DNA from: JALHST01 sp963798435
GTDB taxonomy: Bacteria > Bacteroidota > Bacteroidia > Flavobacteriales > Flavobacteriaceae
DNA: 64,000 nucleotides
Assembly (NCBI GenBank): GCA_963798435.1
Contig: CAWCTF010000001.1
Span: 396,708-460,707, forward strand
Direction: 5' to 3'
The position numbers and the translations under genes were made by a program. Under the pieces are notes generated by a model, which was not told the origin of the DNA, searched no databases, and worked only from the letters and a program-made list of their open reading frames with translations. Positions 16,784-25,756 of this stretch are shown piece after piece; position 1 is the first letter of the stretch; each line of letters starts with the position of its first letter.

Positions 16784-17209
16784 ATGACCGATAACAACAA
16801 AAAATTCGAAATTCAATTTTTGGATCATGTTGCGATTCGTGTAAAAGATCTACAAGTATCCGCCGAATGGTACCAAAACGTATTGGGACTTAAAAAATAT
16901 CAACTACCTGAATGGGGAGCGTTTCCGATTTTTATGCTGGCAAAAAAATCAGGGATCGCCCTATTTCCTGCGTATAGCTCCGATACTATCCTCGACCCAA
17001 CATCGAGAAACGTAAAAATTGACCATTTTGCATTTAACGTAACCCAAGAAAATTTTGTACGGGCAGAAAAACGGTATACCGATTTGAAAATGGAATTCAG
17101 TATTGAGGACCACCATTATTTTAAATCGATGTATACAAAAGATCCAGATGGCCATACCGTTGAATTGACAACGATCCTGGTCCCTGAAAATGATTTTTAT
17201 GAATTATGA
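16784..17209 (+). CDS. VOC (glyoxalase/dioxygenase-like) protein
   Basis: I chose ATG 16784, which gives MTDNNKKFEIQFLDHVAIRV; a longer in-frame start at 16667 would lie within the cupin gene. The 141-residue protein has a paired VOC module: FLDHVAIRVKDLQVSAEWYQ, then KIDHFAFNV, and a final YTKDPDGHTVELT carrying the usual His and Glu metal ligands. It could be a lyase, isomerase or resistance protein; nothing points to a substrate. Confidence 0.8.
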   Translation: MTDNNKKFEIQFLDHVAIRVKDLQVSAEWYQNVLGLKKYQLPEWGAFPIFMLAKKSGIALFPAYSSDTILDPTSRNVKIDHFAFNVTQENFVRAEKRYTDLKMEFSIEDHHYFKSMYTKDPDGHTVELTTILVPENDFYEL

Positions 17210-17309
17210 TCCCATCAACAAGAACAGGCGCGTGCTTTTTGGTAGCGTCTACATACCAGCTTCAATAAAAAGTGTTTCTCAACAATCTAAATAAGTTGCG
17301 AGTTGCAGA

Positions 17310-17759
17310 ATGGAAAACGCTGAAAATAAAACACTTAATCGTACCTCCTCAATAAAATTCCCAATTAAAAAGGTCTGGATGGTCTGGACAGACCCCAAAC
17401 ATCTCGTGCATTGGTGGGGCCCAAACGGATTCACCACCACCATTCATAAAATGGAGGTCAAGGAAGGCGGGCAATGGAAATTGACCCTACACGGCCCTGA
17501 CGGTACCAACTATCCGAACCGAAGTATCTTTAAAGAAATCGTGCCGTATAAAAAAATCGTGTTCGAACACTTCAATCCACATTTCATAACGACTATCAAC
17601 TTCGAAAGTCGGGACACAGATACCCTCATTGACTGGTCAATGTGCTTCGACACGGTTGAAATGTACGATACCATCATCAAGGCCCACAAAGCGGATGAAG
17701 GCCTTAAACAGAATATTGTGAGACTTGAAAACTATCTTTTAGGAATTTCGAAGGAATAA
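17310..17759 (+). CDS. AHSA1-type SRPBCC protein
   Basis: A 149-residue AHSA1 protein with the signature VWMVWTDPKHLVHWWGPNGF, the EVKEGGQWKLTLHGPDG hairpin and the C-terminal helix GLKQNIVRLENYL. There is no regulator next to it and no fused VOC domain, in contrast to the gene at 1555. It converges on purC with a 24-bp gap. Confidence 0.85.
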   Translation: MENAENKTLNRTSSIKFPIKKVWMVWTDPKHLVHWWGPNGFTTTIHKMEVKEGGQWKLTLHGPDGTNYPNRSIFKEIVPYKKIVFEHFNPHFITTINFESRDTDTLIDWSMCFDTVEMYDTIIKAHKADEGLKQNIVRLENYLLGISKE

Positions 17760-17783
17760 AAAGTAAAACAAGACCCTTTGATC

Positions 17784-18737
17784 TTAGAGCGATTCGAGAT
17801 ATGCCTGCACGTTTCTTTCGATACGGGTCAAAAGATCAGTCGTATCGGCTTTTACAAATGTATCGCCCGTAATATTCTCGTAGAGCTCGATGTAGCGTTC
17901 TGAGACCGATTCTATATAGTCATCTTTCATCTCAGGGACCTGTTGCCCTGCCAAACCTTGAAAACCATTGCTAATCAACCATTGTCTCACGAATTCCTTT
18001 GAAAGTTGTTTTTGGGCTTCCCCCCTATCCTGGCGTTCTTGGTAGCCATCGGCATAAAAATATCGCGAAGAATCCGGCGTGTGTATTTCATCGATCAAGA
18101 CAATTTTCCCGGCCTTCGTCTTGCCAAATTCGTATTTGGTATCCACCAAAATAAGTCCGCGTTCTTTCGCGATTTGAGTACCTCTATCAAACAAGGCATT
18201 CGTATATTTTTCAAGGATCTCATAATCCTCCCTTGATACTAGCTTTCTTTGTACGATGGCTTCCTTCGAAATATCCTCATCATGATCACCCATTTCAGCT
18301 TTTGTAGCGGGGGTAATTATAGGCTCTGGAAATTTATCATTCTCTTGCATCCCATCGGGCATGGGAACGCCACATAGTAACCGCTTGCCCAATTTGTATT
18401 CGCGGGCCGCATGACCTGACAAATATCCACGAATGACCATTTCGACCTTAAAAGGTTCACAGCGATGCCCTATGGCCACATTGGGGTCGGGAGTGGCTTG
18501 TAACCAGTTGGGAACAATATCCTGTGTTGCCATCATCATCTTGGTGGCAATCTGATTGAGAATTTGTCCTTTGTACGGGATACCCTTGGGCATTACCACA
18601 TCAAATGCAGACAGCCGATCGGTAGCAACCATGACCAAGATATCATTCGGTAGGGAATAAACTTCGCGTACTTTCCCTTTATAGACACCTAGTTGTCCTG
18701 GGAAATTGAAATTCGTGTCCATTAAAGTGGCTGTCAT
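17784..18737 (-). CDS. purC: Phosphoribosylaminoimidazole-succinocarboxamide synthase
   Basis: SAICAR synthase of purine biosynthesis joins CAIR and aspartate using ATP. The 317-residue protein has the family blocks GVYKGKVREVYSLPNDILVM, ATDRLSAFDVVMPKGIPYKG, the RGYLSGHAAREY motif, and DEIHTPDSSRYFYADGY near residue 215. Length fits the eukaryote/Bacteroidota-type SAICAR synthase. It is followed 130 bp upstream by phoH on the same strand, a common order in Flavobacteriaceae. Confidence 0.95.
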   Translation of the reverse strand: MTATLMDTNFNFPGQLGVYKGKVREVYSLPNDILVMVATDRLSAFDVVMPKGIPYKGQILNQIATKMMMATQDIVPNWLQATPDPNVAIGHRCEPFKVEMVIRGYLSGHAAREYKLGKRLLCGVPMPDGMQENDKFPEPIITPATKAEMGDHDEDISKEAIVQRKLVSREDYEILEKYTNALFDRGTQIAKERGLILVDTKYEFGKTKAGKIVLIDEIHTPDSSRYFYADGYQERQDRGEAQKQLSKEFVRQWLISNGFQGLAGQQVPEMKDDYIESVSERYIELYENITGDTFVKADTTDLLTRIERNVQAYLESL

Positions 18738-18867
18738 TGCTTCTTTTGTTGTTTCGAGGTAGACCCACGTGAAGACAGGTCATTCGTTGTTCGTTTCGTG
18801 GTACGCAAAGGCATCGAATTTATTTTATCGAAGGCCGCCCCCAATAGTTTTAAGGCCATGAATCGCC

Positions 18868-19821
18868 TTAATTCTGATGTTCAATATTCTTATAGGCATC
18901 GATGACTTTTTTCACGAGTTTATGTCGTATGACATCCTTGTCATCTAAATAGATCATTTCGATCCCATCAATATTTTTTAGTATCAACAAGGCCTCTTTT
19001 AATCCTGAAGTAACCCGTCTCGGTAAATCGATCTGCCCAGGATCACCGGTTATCATAAACTTGGCACTTTTACCCATCCGGGTAAGGAACATTTTCATTT
19101 GGGCATGGGTCGTATTCTGTGCTTCATCTAAAATGACGAAGGCATGGTCTAATGTCCTCCCCCTCATGAATGCAAGTGGGGCAATCTGAATGGTGCCATT
19201 CTCGATGTATTGTGCCAATTTTTCTGTTGGTATCATGTCTCGCAGGGCATCATACAACGGTTGCATATAGGGATCGAGCTTTTCCTTTAAATCCCCGGGT
19301 AAAAAGCCTAAATTTTCACCGGCCTCTACTGCAGGCCTGGTTAATATGATGCGCTTTACCTGCTTCTCTTTCAACGCTTTAACTGCCAGAGCTACCCCCG
19401 TATAGGTTTTGCCAGTACCCGCCGGCCCTATGGCAAAGACCATATCGTTTACCTTGGCAGCATCGACCAGCTTTCGTTGATTTACGGTTTGTGCCTTGAT
19501 CAGTTTACCACTGACACCATGTACTAAAACATCTCCGCTATTTTCAGATGATTGATAGTCTTCCCGTGTGTTACTGGCAAGCACGCGTTCGATAATATTT
19601 TCGTTCAGCGTATTGTATTTCGCAAAATGTGCGGTAAGCATATCAAATCGACGATCGAACTCCTCTAAAAGTTCTTCATCACCATAAACCATTATTTTGT
19701 TTCCCCTAGCGACGATTTTTAATTTGGGGAAATATTTTTTTAGTACATCGATATTTTCATTCTGCTGCCCAAAAAAATCTCTGGGGCTGATTTCGGAAAG
19801 TTCTAGGATAAGTTCGTTCAA
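18868..19821 (-). CDS. phoH: PhoH-family ATPase
   Basis: A 317-residue cytoplasmic P-loop ATPase. The N-terminal KH-like region is followed by Walker A GPAGTGKTYTGVALAVKALK at about residue 134 and Walker B FVILDEAQN. Other hallmark blocks are TRPAVEAGENLGFLPGDLKE and MFLTRMGKSAKFMITGDPGQ. PhoH proteins resemble helicase motor domains and are linked to RNA metabolism. The name comes from phosphate-starvation induction in E. coli. Confidence 0.95.
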   Translation of the reverse strand: MNELILELSEISPRDFFGQQNENIDVLKKYFPKLKIVARGNKIMVYGDEELLEEFDRRFDMLTAHFAKYNTLNENIIERVLASNTREDYQSSENSGDVLVHGVSGKLIKAQTVNQRKLVDAAKVNDMVFAIGPAGTGKTYTGVALAVKALKEKQVKRIILTRPAVEAGENLGFLPGDLKEKLDPYMQPLYDALRDMIPTEKLAQYIENGTIQIAPLAFMRGRTLDHAFVILDEAQNTTHAQMKMFLTRMGKSAKFMITGDPGQIDLPRRVTSGLKEALLILKNIDGIEMIYLDDKDVIRHKLVKKVIDAYKNIEHQN

Positions 19822-19878
19822 AGAGTAGGTATTAATTGGGCCCGAAAAAGATAAATTTCACTAGGCTGTTTTTTTGTT

Positions 19879-19886
19879 TAATTTTG
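19879..19886 (+). promoter_or_regulatory. -7 element upstream of the SAM hydrolase gene
   Basis: TAATTTTG matches TAnnTTTG. The -33 region, 19 bp upstream, is only a partial match (TTTC). Confidence 0.35.
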
Positions 19887-19945
19887 TCCAACAAACTTAA
19901 GTAAAAAATCAGTTTGGCGAACCAAAAACATATCAACATTGCTGC

Positions 19946-20774
19946 ATGGCAATTATTACGTTAACTACAGATTTTGGACTCAAGGACCATTTCGTAGGCG
20001 CCTTGAAAGGTAGTATTTATAAAGAGTTGGCCGACGCCAAAATTGTTGATATATCGCATAATATTAGTCCGTTTAATATTCAGGAATGTGCCTATATCCT
20101 CGGAAACTCGTATAAAAATTTCCCGCAAGGAACCATACATGTCGTGGGGGTCGATTCAGAGCCCACACCTGAGAATAAACATATTGCCGTTTTGGTCGAC
20201 GGCCATTATTTCGTGAGTGCCAATAATGGGGTCATCGGTTTGATAACCGCCGAGATACAACCTGAGAAAGTGGTCGAGATCAGATCTTCCGAACCCCATT
20301 GGATCTTTTCCAATGATGAATGTTTTTGTACAGGTAGCCTGTCATATTGCACGGGGCGGAACGCTCGAGGTCGTTGGAAAACCCTTTGCGGAATTGAAGG
20401 ATTTAAGGGGATTTGCACCGACTGTTACCGATAATGGCAATAAAATAATCGGAAATATTATCTACATTGATAACTACGGTAATGTAGTCACCAACATTCA
20501 GAAAAATTTTTTCGAGGCGTATCGAAAAGGCCGGGAATTTGAACTCAATGCCCGTACCAATAAAATCAACCAGATTTATTCGAACTATAGCGACATCATA
20601 AATTTTGAGCTGGATAAAAGTAAGCGCAAAGGCGCTGGAGATCTTTTGTCACTTTTCAATTCATCTGGCTATTTAGAACTAGCGATTTATAAAAGCGACT
20701 TGAATACGGTTGGTGGTGCATCGACGTTATTGGGGCTGGATTACCGCGATACGATTACTATAAATTTTAAATAA
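19946..20774 (+). pseudogene. SAM hydroxide adenosyltransferase (DUF62), frameshifted
   Basis: This family splits S-adenosylmethionine with water or hydroxide to adenosine and methionine. The N-terminal half (ITLTTDFGLKDHFVGALKG; VVGVDSEPTP; SANNGVIGL) runs in one frame to about position 20309. The C-terminal half (VFVQVACHIARGGTLEVVGK; IDNYGNVVTNI; LEL at the end) continues in another frame. Removing one T from the run at 20306-20309 restores IFPMMNVFVQVACHIARGG without a break. Each half is otherwise well preserved. It is either a sequencing indel or a very recent inactivation. Its neighbours, phoH and gldF, are intact. Confidence 0.85.
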
Positions 20775-20837
20775 ATAGTGTGGGAAACTATGATAAAAAA
20801 TAATGGTAGTTTTACGCCTTTAAAGAAGTAAGTTTCG

Positions 20838-21572
20838 ATGCTGGCCATTTTTAAACGTGAAATACAATCCTACTTCAGTTCCCCGATCGGATATATGGTC
20901 ATTGGGCTTTTCTTATTGCTAAATGGGCTTTTTCTCTGGTTTTTAAAAGGTCAGTTCAATATTTTTGAAGCTGGTTTTGCCGATTTGGGCAATTTTTTCC
21001 TTTTAGCCCCATGGGTGTTTCTCTTTTTGATTCCTGCAATCACTATGAAGAGCTTTTCGGAAGAGAAAAAAATGGGGACGCTTGAATTGTTATTTATCAA
21101 ACCTATCTCATTGTGGCAACTCGTTTGGGGCAAGTTCCTAGGCACCCTGACCGTTGCACTCATTGCTTTATTGCCGACTTTGCTCTATGTTTATTGCATT
21201 TATTCCTTGGGCACGACCGTGGGGAATTTAGACATAGGGCTCATTTTTGGTTCTTATTTCGGAATCGTTTTCTTGATTGCCTGCTACACGGCCATCGGAC
21301 TCTTTTCATCAAGCTTGTCAGAAAACCAGATTCTTGCCTTCCTTGGCGCCCTTGCAATTTGTTTTGTCATGTATTATTGTTTTGATGCAATTTCTATGGG
21401 CCTTTCCGACGGCACTACTGCAATTTTCATCAAAAGCCTTGGGATGAAATCGCATTTTGAAAATATCGCCTTGGGGATTCTTGATACCCGGGATCTGGTC
21501 TATTTTAGTAGTCTTGCCCTCTTTTTCCTGTTTATGACCGTGTTTCAACTTAGAAACCCCAGACGCAGATGA
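20838..21572 (+). CDS. gldF: Gliding motility ABC transporter permease GldF
   Basis: A 244-residue ABC-2-type permease with six membrane segments (MLAIFKREIQSYFSSPIGYM at the start; FLFLIPAITMKSFSEEKK; MGTLELLFIKPISLWQLVWG). The SFSEEKKMGTLELL segment is typical of ABC-2 permeases. The last four bases overlap gldG, the usual gldFG arrangement of gliding Bacteroidota. With GldA and GldG it forms an inner-membrane complex; gldA is not in this window. Confidence 0.93.
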   Translation: MLAIFKREIQSYFSSPIGYMVIGLFLLLNGLFLWFLKGQFNIFEAGFADLGNFFLLAPWVFLFLIPAITMKSFSEEKKMGTLELLFIKPISLWQLVWGKFLGTLTVALIALLPTLLYVYCIYSLGTTVGNLDIGLIFGSYFGIVFLIACYTAIGLFSSSLSENQILAFLGALAICFVMYYCFDAISMGLSDGTTAIFIKSLGMKSHFENIALGILDTRDLVYFSSLALFFLFMTVFQLRNPRRR

Positions 21573-23233
21573 GAAAGGGAATGGCATCCGTATTAAAAGC
21601 AGTTCTTGTGCTCGTGCTGGTCAACGTACTGGCTACTTTTTTGTATCGTCGGTTCGATATGACGGAAGACCATCGCTATACATTATCCCAAGCGGCAATC
21701 AATACCGTTACGAAATTCAAGAACCCTGTAATCATCGATGTACTTTTAGATGGCAACCTACCGCAGGAATTTGCCAAACTAAAAACCGAAACGCGGCTTT
21801 TATTGGAAGAATTTCAGTCTAAAAACAAGAACATAAAATTCAGTTTTACAGATCCTTTACAAGGGGTCGAACAAATCGACGGGGCGATTACCGATTTACA
21901 GTCATTAGGCCTCACCCCGACCCGCGTTACCGTCGAAGACGAGAGCAAGGTTTCCCAGGAAATCGTTTTTCCGTGGGCCATGGTCAACTTTAATAAGAAG
22001 ACCGTAAAAGTACCCTTACTTAAGAACAAGCTCGGAGCAACCACCGAAGAACGCGTGAATAATTCGGTGCAAGGTCTTGAATATGCCTTTGCCGATGCCT
22101 TTACCAAATTGGGTATCACCGAAAAAAAGCGAATTGCGGTCATCAAAGGGAATGGGGAATTAGACGATATTTATATAGCCGACCTACTTACCACCCTACG
22201 TGAATATTATAATATTGGGGCGATTACCTTAGACTCGGTCGCGACGAATCCGCAAAAAGTGTTAGACCAACTCGAAGGTTTTGATCTGGCACTCATCGCA
22301 AAGCCGACCACACCCTTTTCGGATGCCGAAAAGTATGTTATGGACCAATACATTATAAACGGTGGAAAATCGGCGTGGTTGATAGACCAGGTAAATATTG
22401 AATTGGATAGTCTCTTTAATGATACGGGAAGTAGCATGGCTTTTCCTTTGGATCTCAATCTGACCGATTTTTTCTTCAAATATGGCATCCGTATCAATCC
22501 GACTTTGATTACCGACATGTATTTCACCCAGATCGTTTTGGCGACTGGGGAAGGTCAAGGTTCAGCGTATAATCCGGTGCCTTGGTTGTATAACCCCATG
22601 GTTTTTTCAAAAAATGATCACCCGATCAATAATAACCTGGAAGCCATCCGGTTTCAGTTTGCGAGCGCTATTGATACCTTAAAAAACAAAAATAAAAAGA
22701 CCATCCTACTTCAAAGCTCACCCCTTTCAAAAACAGAGGGCACGCCGAAACAGATCGGTCTTGATCTCATTAATACGCCTCCACAGAAAGAATTGTTCAA
22801 CAATGGCAATCAGCCCTTAGCCGTCTTGATCGAAGGAGATTTTATTTCGGCCTATTCGAACCGTGTCAAACCAATAAAACTCACAAAAGATAGTGAGCAG
22901 GGGAAGTCAAACAAAATGCTGGTCGTCTCCGATGGGGATATCATCAAGAACCAAATTCGAAATGGTCGGCCCTTGGAGTTGGGCTATGATAAATGGACGA
23001 ATAATTTTTATGGGAATAAGGAATTCCTCTTAAATGCGATCAATTACCTGCTTGATGACACCGGACTTATAAACATTCGTACAAAACAAGTACATATTCC
23101 ATTTCTGGATGCCGACAAGATACGCCAGGAAAAAACCCAATGGCAGTTAATAAATATAGGTCTACCATTGCTTTTGACCTTGGTTATTGGCTTGCTATTC
23201 AACTATTTTCGAAAACGGAAATATGGCAGGTAA
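21569..23233 (+). CDS. gldG: Gliding motility ABC component GldG
   Basis: A 554-residue protein with one N-terminal membrane helix (VLKAVLVLVLVNVLATFLY), a large periplasmic ABC_transp_aux region (MTEDHRYTLSQAA; ELDDIYIADLLTTLREYYNI) and one C-terminal helix (INIGLPLLLTLVIGLLFNYF) before a basic tail (RKRKYGR). This matches GldG in length and topology. It is translationally coupled to gldF. The dnaN gene follows after 275 bp, a conserved neighbourhood. Confidence 0.93.
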   Translation: MRKGMASVLKAVLVLVLVNVLATFLYRRFDMTEDHRYTLSQAAINTVTKFKNPVIIDVLLDGNLPQEFAKLKTETRLLLEEFQSKNKNIKFSFTDPLQGVEQIDGAITDLQSLGLTPTRVTVEDESKVSQEIVFPWAMVNFNKKTVKVPLLKNKLGATTEERVNNSVQGLEYAFADAFTKLGITEKKRIAVIKGNGELDDIYIADLLTTLREYYNIGAITLDSVATNPQKVLDQLEGFDLALIAKPTTPFSDAEKYVMDQYIINGGKSAWLIDQVNIELDSLFNDTGSSMAFPLDLNLTDFFFKYGIRINPTLITDMYFTQIVLATGEGQGSAYNPVPWLYNPMVFSKNDHPINNNLEAIRFQFASAIDTLKNKNKKTILLQSSPLSKTEGTPKQIGLDLINTPPQKELFNNGNQPLAVLIEGDFISAYSNRVKPIKLTKDSEQGKSNKMLVVSDGDIIKNQIRNGRPLELGYDKWTNNFYGNKEFLLNAINYLLDDTGLINIRTKQVHIPFLDADKIRQEKTQWQLINIGLPLLLTLVIGLLFNYFRKRKYGR

Positions 23234-23508
23234 CTGTTAATAAGTTTGTTTCGGTAAAAAGGACATTTAAAATATCTTTGTTTGATTGCGAAAGCCAGAT
23301 TTTATTAAGGGAGGCGCCTTTTAACTGCTTTCGTTTATCGCCTGGATCATACAAATAATACGTAGCAAAAAAAACCATTATTAGTAGTGCGAATACCGAA
23401 TAACGACAAAATGGTTCATAAATTCCTTTAAAAATAGAGTTTGCGAGGTACAAAGGGTTAACTACCCGCAGGTACAATTGAATTTAATACAAGAAATAGC
23501 AATACAGC

Positions 23509-24627
23509 ATGAAGTTCATAGTTTCCAGCACATACTTATTAAAACAATTGCAAGTTTTAGGAGGGGTTATCAACAATAGCAATACCCTACCGATTTTGGA
23601 TAATTTTTTATTCGATCTCAAAAAAGGCAAACTAATGGTTTCTGCATCGGATCTTGAAACCACTATGAGTACCGAACTCAAGGTCGATTCAAAGGACGAA
23701 GGTGTGATTGCCGTGCCCGCTAGATTACTTTTAGAAACCTTGAAGACATTTCCAGAGCAACCGTTGACCTTTGTAGTAGAAGACAATAATACGGTTGAGA
23801 TAAGCTCAAACTACGGTAAATATGCCTTGGCATACGCAGACGGTGCCGAATTCCCTAAAGCGGTCGAATTGGCCAATCCGAGCACTACCACCATTTTGGG
23901 CGATATTTTGGCCACCGCGATCAACAAGACCATTTTCGCGGCTGGCAATGACGACTTGCGACCCGTCATGAGTGGGGTGTTTTTTCAGTTCTCCCCAGAA
24001 AATTTAACCTTTGTCGCAACCGATGCACACAAATTGGTGAAGTATCAACGCACCGATGTTACTGCCACCCAGGTGGCCGAATTTATCATGCCAAAAAAGC
24101 CATTGACATTGTTGAAAAGTATTTTGGCGGGTAGTGAATCAGAAGTGACCATTGAATATAATGATAGCAATGCCAAATTCAGTTTTGACAATTCTGAGTT
24201 GATCTGTAGATTGATCGATGGAAAATACCCGAACTACGAGGCGGTGATCCCAAAGGAAAATCCAAATAAACTCTCTATTTCCAGGAACCAGTTTTTAAGC
24301 TCGGTCAAAAGGGTCTCTATATTCTCAAATAAAACTACGCACCAGATTCGACTAAAAATCGCCGGTGCCGAATTGAACATTTCGGCAGAAGACATCGATT
24401 ACAGTAACAAAGCCGAAGAACGGTTGACCTGTTCCTACCAAGGGGATGATATGCAAATCGGTTTCAATTCCCGATTCCTGACCGAAATGCTGAACAATTT
24501 GAATTCAGAAGACGTCGCTTTGGAAATGAGCCTGCCCAACCGTGCTGGAATCCTTACCCCAATGGATGGTCTTGATCCTGGAGAGCATGTGGTCATGTTG
24601 GTGATGCCTGTCATGTTGAACAATTGA
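23509..24627 (+). CDS. dnaN: DNA polymerase III sliding clamp (beta subunit)
   Basis: A 372-residue sliding clamp of normal length with three clamp domains. Characteristic segments are MKFIVSSTYLLKQLQVLGGV at the start, NTLPILDNFLF, FVATDAHKLVKYQR, LICRLIDGKYPNYEAVIP and the C-terminus EHVVMLVMPVML. It is the replisome processivity factor. It ends at a strong bidirectional terminator. Confidence 0.97.
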   Translation: MKFIVSSTYLLKQLQVLGGVINNSNTLPILDNFLFDLKKGKLMVSASDLETTMSTELKVDSKDEGVIAVPARLLLETLKTFPEQPLTFVVEDNNTVEISSNYGKYALAYADGAEFPKAVELANPSTTTILGDILATAINKTIFAAGNDDLRPVMSGVFFQFSPENLTFVATDAHKLVKYQRTDVTATQVAEFIMPKKPLTLLKSILAGSESEVTIEYNDSNAKFSFDNSELICRLIDGKYPNYEAVIPKENPNKLSISRNQFLSSVKRVSIFSNKTTHQIRLKIAGAELNISAEDIDYSNKAEERLTCSYQGDDMQIGFNSRFLTEMLNNLNSEDVALEMSLPNRAGILTPMDGLDPGEHVVMLVMPVMLNN

Positions 24628-24644
24628 TACATACTACTTAAAAT

Positions 24645-24683
24645 AAAAATCGCCCCGATAGCAACTATCGGGGCGATTTTTTT
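24645..24683. terminator. Bidirectional terminator between dnaN and DUF4870 gene
   Basis: A perfect 13-bp stem, ATCGCCCCGATAG (24649-24661) and CTATCGGGGCGAT (24665-24677), has a CAA loop, an A-run on the left and a T-run on the right. It can end transcripts from both convergent genes. Confidence 0.92.
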
Positions 24684-24694
24684 AGGGTAGTTTT

Positions 24695-25060
24695 TTAAGA
24701 AATAAAGCGAATGGTCATAATATAGCTCGGGGATTCCCCATTCGATGCCCGAACAGCATTTACGATCGGCATGACAACGCTAAGAATTCCCACAAAAATC
24801 AAGGTCAAAATTCCTAAGCCCAGCAAAAGAATGGCTGGGATACTTAAAATGCCAAATAAGATCATACTTAATTGAAAATTGATGATTGCCTTACCATGTT
24901 CATCCATACCGGCAACGCCATTTTTATTGGCCAACCATACGACCAACGGAACAATGAGTCCGCCAAAACCGGTAAAAAAGTTTAGCAATTGCGATAAATG
25001 GGTCAAAGCCAATAACTGGTTATCTGTGCGTAATGTTGCGTCTTGATTGATGATTTCCAT
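24695..25060 (-). CDS. DUF4870 small membrane protein
   Basis: I chose the start at 25060 (MEIINQDATLRTDNQLLALT); ten extra in-frame codons upstream are unlikely to be translated. The 121-residue protein has the DUF4870 order: LTHLSQLLNFFTGFGGLIVP, then LVVWLANKNGVAGMDEHGK (charged loop), INFQLSMILFGILSIP, and a third membrane segment. These are small three-helix membrane proteins of unknown role, common in Bacteroidota. Confidence 0.85.
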   Translation of the reverse strand: MEIINQDATLRTDNQLLALTHLSQLLNFFTGFGGLIVPLVVWLANKNGVAGMDEHGKAIINFQLSMILFGILSIPAILLLGLGILTLIFVGILSVVMPIVNAVRASNGESPSYIMTIRFIS

Positions 25061-25149
25061 TTTTTGATTGATTATGGGTTTTACTACCAATAAGACGCGT
25101 TGATGGAGATTTTGTTACACTATTCTCGAAAATTTACAGGGTTTGGCGC

Positions 25150-25605
25150 CTACTGTTTCCTTTGCATTTTTGCCAATTGTTCTTTATCCCTTAGAACATT
25201 CAACTTCATTTTGTCGATGTCTTGCCGCATTTCCAGTTCGTCAATGGGCGAGAGTTTCCCCTTAACCTTATTTTTGGAAAATTTGGCCTCTATTTTCGCG
25301 ATTTTTTGCTCATCACGTTCAATCGATTTCATTTTCTTATTGATGGCCTTCGACTTTTGCTCTCGCTTCTTGATTTCCCTATCGGCTCGCTTTTTCGATT
25401 TTTCGGCTTTCTTTTGGGCTTTTTCAGCCTTTTTTAGTGCCTTATCGGCTTTTTTTTGGGCTTCTACATTTGCTATCACTTCATTCGTTTCCGCAATGGC
25501 TGCCTGGCTGACGGCCGCAGAATCTTGAGCCTGAACGGTCTCCTGGGCATAGGATGCATTGCCAAGAACGAATAGGACAGTGAGGGTTATTAGTAATTTT
25601 TTCAT
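25150..25605 (-). CDS. Exported coiled-coil protein
   Basis: A 151-residue protein with a Sec signal peptide (MKKLLITLTVLFVLGNASYA, cleavage near AQE). An Ala/Glu stretch follows and then about 100 residues of almost pure Lys/Glu/Ala heptad-like sequence (KKADKALKKAEKAQKKAEKS). It is predicted to be a long, highly charged periplasmic coiled coil. No family can be named. It is a single gene, with the DUF4870 gene downstream on the same strand. Confidence 0.7.
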   Translation of the reverse strand: MKKLLITLTVLFVLGNASYAQETVQAQDSAAVSQAAIAETNEVIANVEAQKKADKALKKAEKAQKKAEKSKKRADREIKKREQKSKAINKKMKSIERDEQKIAKIEAKFSKNKVKGKLSPIDELEMRQDIDKMKLNVLRDKEQLAKMQRKQ

Positions 25606-25730
25606 AGTAAATCTTTATTTTTTTGGTGCCTTCGAAGATACGAAATATGCGGCATCTGCCCTATGGAATAATCCATTTTCCGAAGCTATGACCACTTTCC
25701 TTCGATGCCCATCCTCTCCCTCTTTTTAGT

Positions 25731-25738
25731 TATTTTTG
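25731..25738 (+). promoter_or_regulatory. -7 element for mnmE
   Basis: TATTTTTG matches TAnnTTTG and places the transcript start near 25744, just before ATG 25757. It overlaps an in-frame ATG at 25736, which therefore cannot be the start. No clear -33 is seen. Confidence 0.45.
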
Positions 25739-25756
25739 CATAGAAATTGTGAGATA

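Noticed and set aside
23273..23280. TATCTTTG as the dnaN promoter
   Set aside because: It fits the -7 consensus, but the nearest TTTG is 24 bp upstream and the ATG is about 230 bp away, so it is too weak to report as a feature.
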